Assembly: GCA_041749015.1 (NCBI GenBank)
Contig: JBGTCD010000012.1
Coordinates: 1-25,405, forward strand
Length of the DNA stretch: 25,405 bases
Origin: JBGTCD01 sp041749015
GTDB lineage: Bacteria > Bacteroidota > Bacteroidia > Cytophagales > Cyclobacteriaceae
Direction: 5' to 3'
Of the stretch, positions 7,228 through 14,252 are shown in pieces (position 1 is the first letter of the stretch; every line of letters begins with the position of its first letter). The notes beneath the pieces are model-generated. The model did not search any database. It was not told the origin of the DNA and saw nothing but the letters and a program-made list of their open reading frames with translations. The position numbers were made by a program, and so were the translations under genes.

Positions 7228-8700
7228 TTAAGAATTATCTTTGATCAATTCACCAGCCACCACTTGTCCTGAAATCAGGGAGGGCGGCACACCCGGTCCT
7301 GGCACGGTAAGTTGTCCTGTAAAATATAGATTTTTCAACTTCTTATTCTTAATTGAAGGCTTTAAAATGGCTGTCTGCTTCAAGGTATTCGCCAATCCAT
7401 AGGCATTCCCTTTGAATGCATGGTAATCAGAAATAAAATCACGCATGGCATAATCTCTTTTAAAAATGATATCATTGGTGATATCTACCCCGGTATGCTT
7501 TTGTATCCGGTCGGTCACCATCTTGAAGTACCGGACCCTTTGACCTTCGTCATCCTCAAGGCCTGGGGCGATTGGAATTAGGATAAAAATATTTTCTTTC
7601 CCCTCTGGAGCTACGCTTGGGTCTGTTTTTGAAGGGCAGCTCACATAAAACAAGGGATTGTCGGGCCACTGAGGCTTCTCATAAATTTGAGTCGCGTGGG
7701 CGGAGAAAGGCGCATCAAAAAATAAATTGTGATGGAGCAGGCCAGCCACCTTCTTATTAATCCCCAAATAGTAAATCAGGCAGGATGGTGCCATGACTCT
7801 CGAATCCCAATATTTTTGGTCGTAATTCTGATAGGGAGCTTCTAATAGATGCTGCTCAGTATGATGATAGTCTGAACCTGCCACAACATAATCTGACAGA
7901 ACCTCATGACCGCCGATCCTTAGGCCGGTCACTAATTTATCGGCCACCAATATTTGTTCTACTTCACTATTATAATGGAAGGTCACCCCTAATGACTCGC
8001 CGAGTGCCACCATCCCTTCCACGATTTTGAACATACCACCCTTAGGGTACCAGGTACCAAGGCTTATATCTGCATAATTCATCAGACTATAAAGGGCGGG
8101 GGTATTTTCAGGCTTGGCACCCAGGAACAGCACTGGAAACTCCAGGAGTTGAATGATCTTTGGGTGTTTAAAGTATTTTTTGATGTAGGAGGAAATGGAC
8201 TTGAGCATGTGGAGCCTGAATAATCCGGCAAAAACCCTTAGATCCAAAAATTCTGTTAATGACCTCCCAGGCTTCATCACCAGATCCTGCATTCCGACCT
8301 TATATTTGTAACCCGACTCCTCAAGAAACTGGTCGAGTCTGTCACCGCTCCCTGGTTCTAAGGACTCAAAAATTGATTTTAGTGCGTCAAGATCTGCGGG
8401 AACGTCCATTTGGTCATCCACCCCAAATACGACCCGGTACGAAGGGTCCAGTCTTTCCAGATCATAATAGTCTGAAACTTTTTTACCAAACTGAGAGAAA
8501 AAATTCTCAAATACATCTGGCATCCAATACCAGCTGGGACCCATATCAAACACAAATCCTTCAGCCTCAAATTTTCTGGCCCGACCCCCGGGAGAGGAAT
8601 TTTTTTCGTAGCAATGAACGTCATAACCCGCCTTGGCCAGAAAACATGCTGCTGAAAGACTGGAAAACCCAGTACCAATAACTGCAACCTTTTTGCTCAT
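7228..8700 (-). CDS. crtI: Phytoene desaturase CrtI
   Basis: A 490-residue FAD-dependent desaturase/isomerase. It begins with KVAVIGTGFSSLSAACFLA, the dinucleotide-binding fold, followed by CYEKNSSPGGRARKF and GFVFDMGPSWYWMPDVFE, and ends with the CrtI signature YFTGQLTVPGPGVPPSLISG. CrtI turns colourless phytoene into lycopene (or neurosporene) at the membrane. It is the first gene of the biosynthetic run and is separated from the sigma-factor gene by 78 bp that contain an intrinsic terminator, so control of this leader should set output of the whole downstream operon. Confidence 0.95.
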   Translation of the reverse strand: MSKKVAVIGTGFSSLSAACFLAKAGYDVHCYEKNSSPGGRARKFEAEGFVFDMGPSWYWMPDVFENFFSQFGKKVSDYYDLERLDPSYRVVFGVDDQMDVPADLDALKSIFESLEPGSGDRLDQFLEESGYKYKVGMQDLVMKPGRSLTEFLDLRVFAGLFRLHMLKSISSYIKKYFKHPKIIQLLEFPVLFLGAKPENTPALYSLMNYADISLGTWYPKGGMFKIVEGMVALGESLGVTFHYNSEVEQILVADKLVTGLRIGGHEVLSDYVVAGSDYHHTEQHLLEAPYQNYDQKYWDSRVMAPSCLIYYLGINKKVAGLLHHNLFFDAPFSAHATQIYEKPQWPDNPLFYVSCPSKTDPSVAPEGKENIFILIPIAPGLEDDEGQRVRYFKMVTDRIQKHTGVDITNDIIFKRDYAMRDFISDYHAFKGNAYGLANTLKQTAILKPSIKNKKLKNLYFTGQLTVPGPGVPPSLISGQVVAGELIKDNS

Positions 8701-8716
8701 GAAAATTTGTCGTGTT

Positions 8717-8741
8717 AAAAAAAAGCGGATATCAATCCGCT
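8717..8741 (-). terminator. Intrinsic terminator between sigma-factor gene and crtI
   Basis: On the minus strand: a perfect 7-bp stem (AGCGGAT / ATCCGCT) with a 4-base loop, followed directly by a run of eight T. It would end transcripts coming from the sigma-factor gene about 15 bases before the crtI start codon. Confidence 0.8.
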
Positions 8742-8778
8742 ATATTTAATCCTAAAGTTAAAAACTTATTCATGATGT

Positions 8779-9291
8779 TTAAACCGTTTCTCTATAACCT
8801 TTCAGTTTTTTCTGAATTTCCTTTCTGGCATGGAAGATTCTATTCTTAACCGTTCCAATGGGTATTTCCAAATGTTCTGCAATCTCATGGTATTTGTAAC
8901 CTTTGGTATGCATTTCAAAAGGTACCAGCAAATCTTCTTTGATTTCATTCACGCACCGCATGATATCCTTGTATTCAAATGAAGAATCCGGGAGGTTGAA
9001 AGTATGATCATCAGCGACATTTAAGAAATATAATTCCTTTGTATTGTCGTGGGTCGTATTAGCTCTTTGACGCTTGCGATATTGGTTGATAAAAGTATTT
9101 CTCATAATGGTATAGAGCCATCCTTTCAAATTGGTATTTTCCTTAAATTTATCACGGTACATCAACGCTTTCAGAATGGTATCCTGTACCAGGTCATCAG
9201 ATTCTTCGTCACTATGAGTGAACCTGCGGGTGAATAATTCAAGGGTATTCCTTAATCCTGCTATTTGGTGGTTAAATTCTAGAGCTGTCAT
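8779..9291 (-). CDS. ECF-type RNA polymerase sigma factor, likely regulator of the carotenoid operon
   Basis: A 170-residue sigma-70 family protein with only regions 2 and 4. Region 2 shows DLVQDTILKAL (33-43) and the NLKGWLYTIMRNTFINQYRK stretch (54-73); region 4 ends with YHEIAEHLEIPIGTVKNRIFHARKEI, the helix-turn-helix that reads the -35 box. The length is standard for ECF factors. Sitting between the CarH-like gene and crtI it resembles CarQ of Myxococcus and the sigma genes of other bacterial light-response islands, but no anti-sigma factor such as CarR is encoded next to it. Its own promoter is of the housekeeping type. Confidence 0.9.
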   Translation of the reverse strand: MTALEFNHQIAGLRNTLELFTRRFTHSDEESDDLVQDTILKALMYRDKFKENTNLKGWLYTIMRNTFINQYRKRQRANTTHDNTKELYFLNVADDHTFNLPDSSFEYKDIMRCVNEIKEDLLVPFEMHTKGYKYHEIAEHLEIPIGTVKNRIFHARKEIQKKLKGYRETV

Positions 9292-9325
9292 AACCTTTGT
9301 TTATTGTTTAGAGATATAAGTTGAA

Positions 9326-9356
9326 CAAATATACCACTATATACCTGTTATAACAA
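9326..9356 (-). promoter_or_regulatory. Promoter of the ECF sigma-factor gene
   Basis: On the minus strand: TTG at 9356-9354, 20-bp spacer, TATATTTG at 9333-9326, an exact fit to the Bacteroidota primary-sigma consensus. It lies 35 bases upstream of the ATG at 9291. This implies the sigma gene is read by the housekeeping sigma and need not depend only on itself. Confidence 0.7.
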
Positions 9357-9455
9357 GTAAATGTTTAAGAAATTTTTAAAAATAATAAACAAAATCTTTG
9401 AGATGGTGAAAAAACCCCCTGAATTGCGGAAAAAGTGGGATAAACTGGAAAAAAA

Positions 9456-10343
9456 TTATTGATTTATTTGATCAAAAATTGCCTTCAAGTCCATGACATT
9501 ATGAAAATAAATGATATTCTCAGGCATCTCAGGACGATTTTCCCGGAGTTGGTAGCCGGTCACATAAATGGTTTGATTTCGGACCTTTTGCCCCAATCGG
9601 TTAAGGTATTCGGCTACACCACCATCCTCCATGCTGGCTGTGATGGCCGTGACCAGATATTTTGGCTGATGGGTCCTGACAATATCAATCACATCAGCCA
9701 GGGGTACTGACTGGCCCAGATAATAGGTTTTAAATCCAAGACTTTTAATAATATAATGGAAAAACAGAAGCCCTAATTCATGGAGCTCCCCTTCAGGCAG
9801 ATACAAAACCACCCGATCAGCTTTTTCATTGTTATTGAGGGGTATCCCATCAATGGCCACGATCAATTTTTGGCGGATAAGGTGCGAAATAAAATGTTCC
9901 TGTGCCGGGGTGATATTACCCGAAAGCCAAAGGATCCCTATTTTTTCCAGAAAGGGGTAGATCACATGTGTGACTGTTTTTTCAAACCCAAGTTTAAGAA
10001 CCAGGTGGGAAAGTTGTTTTTCAAACTTCGCCTCATCCAGGTCGATCATGGCAATGATGAGTTGGTCGATGAAAGTGCCCGATTCATGCTTTTGGTTGGA
10101 GACTTCCATTACCTTTTCAGCAAGGTCAGTAGTGCTCATTTGGGCAAGGGCTGAAATCTTAAATCCCTGATTATTGAGGATGGAAATATTCAATACCTTT
10201 TTAAGGTCCTCATCAGAGTAGTAGCGGATATTGGTGGAAGTCCTGCTCGGTTCTATCACATTATGGCGCTTTTCCCATATACGAATCGTATGGGCTTTGA
10301 TGCCTGAAAGTTGCTCCATTTCCCGGATAGAATATTTTCCCAT
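9456..10343 (-). CDS. carH: CarH/LitR-type MerR regulator with B12-binding photosensor domain
   Basis: A 295-residue protein. Residues 1-70 are a MerR winged helix-turn-helix (YSIREMEQLSGIKAHTIRIWEKR, then NIRYYSDEDLKKVLNI). Residues about 90-165 form the four-helix cap, with W139 and E149-H150 in W-x9-EH spacing. Residues 176-295 are a cobalamin-binding Rossmann domain with the motif E186-L-H188-E-L-G191 (ExHxxG), His188 being the expected lower axial ligand. Both motifs mark the CarH/CarA/LitR group, in which adenosylcobalamin-bound tetramer represses carotenoid genes in the dark and light breaks the Co-C bond. One key position differs: the residue after W139 is Leu140, where Thermus CarH has the His that ligates cobalt after illumination. 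It is the outermost gene of the island and divergent from the tolC-like gene. Confidence 0.9.
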   Translation of the reverse strand: MGKYSIREMEQLSGIKAHTIRIWEKRHNVIEPSRTSTNIRYYSDEDLKKVLNISILNNQGFKISALAQMSTTDLAEKVMEVSNQKHESGTFIDQLIIAMIDLDEAKFEKQLSHLVLKLGFEKTVTHVIYPFLEKIGILWLSGNITPAQEHFISHLIRQKLIVAIDGIPLNNNEKADRVVLYLPEGELHELGLLFFHYIIKSLGFKTYYLGQSVPLADVIDIVRTHQPKYLVTAITASMEDGGVAEYLNRLGQKVRNQTIYVTGYQLRENRPEMPENIIYFHNVMDLKAIFDQINQ

Positions 10344-10410
10344 AATTTTTTAAAGTATATACTTCTGCACCACCTTCAACAGGGCTATTCTGAATTTGTT
10401 TTTTTTGGAC

Positions 10411-10418
10411 CAAATTTA
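10411..10418 (-). promoter_or_regulatory. -7 element of the carH-like gene
   Basis: Minus strand TAAATTTG matches TAnnTTTG, 68 bases upstream of the start codon. The expected -33 place (about 10438-10441) falls on the edge of a dyad, reading TGTTC and not TTTG, so promoter strength may depend on, or be blocked by, a protein bound there. Confidence 0.5.
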
Positions 10419-10424
10419 ATTATT

Positions 10425-10461
10425 TGTTCATTTTCGAACATACCCTGTTGAATTTCGAACG
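10425..10461. promoter_or_regulatory. Tandem 16-bp dyads, candidate CarH operator
   Basis: TGTTCATTTTCGAACA at 10425-10440 and TGTTGAATTTCGAACG at 10446-10461 are near copies, spaced 21 bp start to start (two helical turns). The first has TGTTC/GAACA arms. The pair overlaps the presumed -33 region of the carH-like gene and lies in the divergent interval shared with the tolC-like gene. A larger ACCCTGTT/AACAGGGT inverted repeat (10442-10449 and 10469-10476) frames the second copy. Binding by the MerR protein is inference from place and layout. Confidence 0.5.
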
Positions 10462-10562
10462 AAAAATTAACAGGGTCCCCTCCAAATCCCCCCAATTTAA
10501 GTATTTTCTTTTATGGCACAGGCTTTGGCAGGTAAAAGCCAAAATACAACCTATCCTTAATC

Positions 10563-11897
10563 ATGCACACCGTCTATCGAATAATAATTAGTTTTCTCAT
10601 CCTTCTAACGATTCACACTCCAATCCTGGCCCAAAGGGTAGTGACTTTTAGTGATGCTGTGCAAATGGGACTTGAAGGAAGTTTTGAATATCGGGAAAAT
10701 CAAAACAATCAACTTCTGCTAAGAGCCAACCGTCAGGAGGCCACCGGCATGATGGCACCCCAGATCAATACGGCCATGCATGGATGGCGGACCATGGGCA
10801 ACCAATTCATTGAGCAGGAGGCAAGGGTAGTGAATGATGCCCGGACTAATAATTTTTATGGCACTGTCGATGCTAGAATGAATGTATTTAATGGCCTCAG
10901 CAGAAGAAACTATATGCGTGAAGCCCAGCTCAGAGAGGATGCTGGGATGGCAGGACTCACCAGACGTTCTCAGGTAGTAATTTGGGAAGTGGCTTCGGCT
11001 TACCTGGCTTGTTTGCTGAGCAAGGAATTATTAGCGATTGCCGACCTGGAGGTCAACTTACAATCTAATCGATTAGACCAAATCTCCGGGCAGGTAGTGG
11101 CTGGCATGCTGCCCGGAGCAGACCAAACCATGCAAAAGGCCCTGCTAAAATCTGCTGAAGTGGAATTACTTAAGGCTACTGCCAACCACAGACGGGACAA
11201 GACAGCTTTAGCCTTGCTGTTACTACTTAACCCATCAGAATCTATTGAAGTGAAAGTGCCGGAAGCCGCATTGACTCAAACTGACTTTACCGGATGGGAT
11301 GAAGGCAAGCTTATGGAGACTGCTATTAACCACAGGCCTGACCTCGAGCAGACCAAGTTGGTGTTAGCTGCGGCCAATCGGCAAGTTGCTGCCAGTAGAG
11401 GGCTTAATACCCCAGAATTTGCAGTATATGGAAGTGTTAATTCCAGATTCAGTACGGCTTCCCTGCCGGCATTTGATATGCAGCTTGAAAATAACCTAAG
11501 AAAGGAGTATGGGATGAGTCTTTCGATTCCAATCTTTCAAAACTATCAGAACAAAGCGCGGTACATAAGGTCTAAAATAGAATACGAAAACCAGGTGCTG
11601 CAGCAGCAGCAGGTCGAAGCTGATATCCGCAATGAGGTAATTGATGCCTGGTTGGGCTATCAGGAGGCGGCAGCTACCTATGAAGCCACCCTTGCTGGGA
11701 TGGAAGCAGCTGAACAAGCATTTACTTTTGAAGAAGAACGTTTCCAACTTGGTATTACGGATCTTGTCCAGTTGGCTCAGGCCTCCAGGATAAGGAATGA
11801 GGCTGCGGCCAATCTTGCCATGGGTCGTTATGATTACATTTTTCAGGGATTGGTCCTGGAATATGCTTTGGGCATCTTGGATATTAATGCCCTTTAA
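10563..11897 (+). CDS. TolC-family outer-membrane efflux protein
   Basis: 444 residues with a signal peptide (about 1-23, cleaved after ILAQ). The mature part shows the two-fold TolC repeat: an early VTFSDAVQMGLEGS segment, long helical coiled regions, the beta segment YGMSLSIPIFQNYQNKARY (about 310-328) that enters the membrane barrel, and a C-terminal helix with FEEERFQLGITDLVQLAQA (about 388-406), a TolC signature. Such proteins form trimeric channels across the outer membrane for efflux pumps or type I secretion. No membrane-fusion or inner-membrane pump gene is adjacent, so it is an orphan channel or works with a pump elsewhere. It is divergent from the carH-like gene. Confidence 0.88.
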   Translation: MHTVYRIIISFLILLTIHTPILAQRVVTFSDAVQMGLEGSFEYRENQNNQLLLRANRQEATGMMAPQINTAMHGWRTMGNQFIEQEARVVNDARTNNFYGTVDARMNVFNGLSRRNYMREAQLREDAGMAGLTRRSQVVIWEVASAYLACLLSKELLAIADLEVNLQSNRLDQISGQVVAGMLPGADQTMQKALLKSAEVELLKATANHRRDKTALALLLLLNPSESIEVKVPEAALTQTDFTGWDEGKLMETAINHRPDLEQTKLVLAAANRQVAASRGLNTPEFAVYGSVNSRFSTASLPAFDMQLENNLRKEYGMSLSIPIFQNYQNKARYIRSKIEYENQVLQQQQVEADIRNEVIDAWLGYQEAAATYEATLAGMEAAEQAFTFEEERFQLGITDLVQLAQASRIRNEAAANLAMGRYDYIFQGLVLEYALGILDINAL

Positions 11898-11921
11898 GAT
11901 TTCCTAAAAAAATTTAAACTC

Positions 11922-12923
11922 ATGATGGAGCAAAAATTAGTATTAATCACCGGGGCCAACTCCGGCATTGGCAAGGCAGCAGCATTACGTTTTGCGATGG
12001 AAGAGTACAAAGTGGTCATGGCCTGCCGCAATCTCAAATCGGGGTTAGAGGCCAGAAATGAAATCATTGAACAGTCCAACAACCAAATGGTCGCCTTGAT
12101 GCAGGTGGATATGTCTTCCTTTAAATCGATCAAAGACTTTTGTAATCAGTTTGCAGGCAGGTTTCCCAGGCTTGATATTTTGATCCACAATGCAGGTTAT
12201 TTCAGTCATGGCGAAAAGGAGTATCAACTCAGCCAGGATGGTATTGAGATGAATTTTGCTACCAATACCTTTGGTCCTTTTCTGATGTCCATGTTGCTCA
12301 AAGACCAGCTTACCAAGTCTGATGATCCCAGAATTCTGCATGCCTGCTCTACCAATATCAAGCATTTTCTGGACCCTAAAAGAGTTATAGATTTTGAGAA
12401 CCTTTGTGCTGAAAAAATTGATGAACAGCCTTACAATGCCCACAAGTTTTACGGTGATTCCAAGATGGGGCTCATGATTTTGACTATTAAAATGGCTGAA
12501 GCTTTTAAGAAAGAAGGCCTTAAAGTTAATGCGGTATTGATTCCCGGCATTCGCCAATCCAGAGCTTCCAGAAGTAAATTTAAAGGCCTGCAATGGCGAC
12601 TTGCAGCATCAATTATGCAACCATTTTTGGCAACCCCTGATAAAATAGCTGATTTATATTTTCATGTTTGCACCTCCGAGACTTTCATGGATGTCAGTGG
12701 GCGTTTGGTCAATATTGATAAAAAAGTCATGGGAACCCCCGATTTAACCAGACCCATGGGGTTCGCTACTCTTATTCGTGAGTTGCGAAGGATGACTATG
12801 GTGCCAGCCTACGCCTGCCAGGACAATAATATCAGTAAAATCTGGTCACTTAGTATGGCCCTAACTGAAGGGTATCTGACGGAAAAGGTTGAGGCTGAAC
12901 CCAAGGAACGGCCAAAGGTTTGA
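11922..12923 (+). CDS. Short-chain dehydrogenase/reductase (SDR), retinol dehydrogenase-like
   Basis: A 333-residue classical SDR with a long C-terminus. TGANSGIG at 10-17 is the cofactor loop, HNAG at 89-92 the structural motif, Ser143 in ACSTN and Tyr177-x3-Lys181 in YGDSK the catalytic residues. ACRN at 34-37 after the second strand suggests NADP(H) preference (Arg36). The pattern resembles the retinol dehydrogenase/protochlorophyllide reductase-like group, but the substrate cannot be read from sequence. It begins 24 bp after the TolC gene and is probably co-transcribed with it. Two adjacent ATGs (11922, 11925) are both possible starts. Confidence 0.85.
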   Translation: MMEQKLVLITGANSGIGKAAALRFAMEEYKVVMACRNLKSGLEARNEIIEQSNNQMVALMQVDMSSFKSIKDFCNQFAGRFPRLDILIHNAGYFSHGEKEYQLSQDGIEMNFATNTFGPFLMSMLLKDQLTKSDDPRILHACSTNIKHFLDPKRVIDFENLCAEKIDEQPYNAHKFYGDSKMGLMILTIKMAEAFKKEGLKVNAVLIPGIRQSRASRSKFKGLQWRLAASIMQPFLATPDKIADLYFHVCTSETFMDVSGRLVNIDKKVMGTPDLTRPMGFATLIRELRRMTMVPAYACQDNNISKIWSLSMALTEGYLTEKVEAEPKERPKV

Positions 12924-13012
12924 ATTTATTTCTGATTTAGGTTATCCTAATTTAATAAAAAATTAAATAGATAAAGCTAATTTACCCCATCCTTCTGTCC
13001 AAAACAAAAACT

Positions 13013-13045
13013 TAAAAAAACCCGGAGGATGCCCCCGGGTTTTCG
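13013..13045. terminator. Bidirectional intrinsic terminator
   Basis: A GC-rich stem (AACCCGG / CCGGGTT) flanked by seven A on the left and TTTT on the right, between the convergent SDR gene (plus) and the beta-barrel gene (minus). The T run is longer when read on the minus strand, so it may serve mainly the 13066-13821 gene. Confidence 0.75.
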
Positions 13046-13065
13046 GTTTTAACGGGTAAAGTCGT

Positions 13066-13821
13066 TTAGATGCTAAGCCCTACAGAAAGTTTGAAAAAGG
13101 AATCATTTTCCTCCATCAGGTCTGTACCAAACGAAAACCGGGTCCATGCTTTGCCGTCAGGGTCGGAAAATTGAACGTATGGCCCAAGCCATTGGTAAAA
13201 ATCCTGTGATTCAACTACTGCTGATCCACCGGACAATATTAGGTGCTCCCAGTGCAGTCCAAGAGAAAAGAATGGGGAAACTTTGTAGCCCATGTTGGCC
13301 CAGTAATGGATAAACGCCCAGGTGGTGCCGTCTACAGGAGCCTCGTCCCTTAGTGGCATATAATAACCGAAGTATATTTCACCTTCCAGGTTGTCGTTAT
13401 CCAGTCCTATGGTAAGATTGGGTACAATCCCATCGCCAAATACAGCACCTGAAGATGTGGCACTGGATAAAAGGTTACCCCCCAGGATACCTATCTGCGG
13501 ATTGATACTTATGGCTTCTGAAAGATCAAAACTGACACCTACGCCAAATTCGGTCCAGTTGCCCCAGCCACCACCAGTGCCACCAGACCACTGAATACCA
13601 TAAAAGGTAAAATTAAGCCCGTCATTCAGCTCGTAGCTTCCTGCAAAAAATGGATAGAAACCAAAAAACTGATCTGAATTGAGAGATAGATCAAAGCTAA
13701 ATTTGCTGTCTTCCTGAGAGTAGGCAGGCTTGGTAGCCATCTGTAAAAACAAAGACACTAGTAGTGCATAAACCGGAAGTTTAATTACTCCCGAGCGAGT
13801 AAAATTTTTCATGTTGATCAT
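13066..13821 (-). CDS. Predicted secreted/outer-membrane beta-barrel protein (DUF6733-like)
   Basis: 251 residues (248 if the second ATG at 13812 is used). A signal peptide at about 15-35 (hydrophobic LPVYALLVSLFLQ, then KPAYSQ). The mature part is rich in Gly, aromatic residues and alternating strand patterns, e.g. FGFYPFFAGSYELNDGLNF and FTFYGIQWSGGTGGGWGNW, and ends with a Phe-rich strand FFKLSVGLSI, as outer-membrane barrels do. The conserved WSGGTGGGWGNWTEFG block recalls a Bacteroidota family I know as DUF6733, though I hold that name with low certainty. No function is known. A 16-bp perfect palindrome lies upstream. Confidence 0.65.
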   Translation of the reverse strand: MINMKNFTRSGVIKLPVYALLVSLFLQMATKPAYSQEDSKFSFDLSLNSDQFFGFYPFFAGSYELNDGLNFTFYGIQWSGGTGGGWGNWTEFGVGVSFDLSEAISINPQIGILGGNLLSSATSSGAVFGDGIVPNLTIGLDNDNLEGEIYFGYYMPLRDEAPVDGTTWAFIHYWANMGYKVSPFFSLGLHWEHLILSGGSAVVESQDFYQWLGPYVQFSDPDGKAWTRFSFGTDLMEENDSFFKLSVGLSI

Positions 13822-14144
13822 TTTTAATTGTTACGTTTAATTTGTTGAGTAACCCCTTAAAAATGGAATCATAATTACCGGTAATTACAAATTTCCTATC
13901 GTTTTAGGGTTAATTTTAAACTAATTATTGTGAGTAAATCAAATAATACCAAATAATTAACTTCATTTAGATACTATAGTAAACAAAGTGGTTAATTTAC
14001 CATATAGTCCACATGATTATTGTTAAATTGTTGAATATCAGAGCCTCATACCTGATGGACTGATTTTGTCCATTCAGATTTCTGTGGGATTGGCGGATAA
14101 TTCAATTATCAGGGTAGGGGCATATAATTTCTGATATTTTTCAC
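13822..14144. other. Intergenic region between divergent genes; palindrome and one hairpin
   Basis: AT-rich, no credible ORF. It holds a perfect 16-bp palindrome TAATTACCGGTAATTA (13872-13887), about 50 bp upstream of the minus-strand gene, and a 6-bp stem with 7-base loop (ATGGAC/GTCCAT, 14055-14073). The palindrome is a fair candidate for a dimeric regulator site; nothing shows which regulator. Confidence 0.4.
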
Positions 14145-14152
14145 TAACTTTG
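14145..14152 (+). promoter_or_regulatory. -7 element of the rpsA promoter
   Basis: TAACTTTG matches TAnnTTTG, about 100 bp before the rpsA start. No good TTTG is seen at -33. The transcript would carry a leader of roughly 95 bases with a GCTCT/AGAGC stem (about 14214-14238) just before the AGGA (14240-14243) that precedes the ATG, which could serve S1 autoregulation. Confidence 0.5.
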
Positions 14153-14252
14153 CGCTCCGTTCAGAATGAGCGGCCCTTTTAAGGGATTAATATAACCATT
14201 TTGTTGCCTGATTGCTCTGGGGCAGCATGTATAGAGAGCAGGATTAATTATT

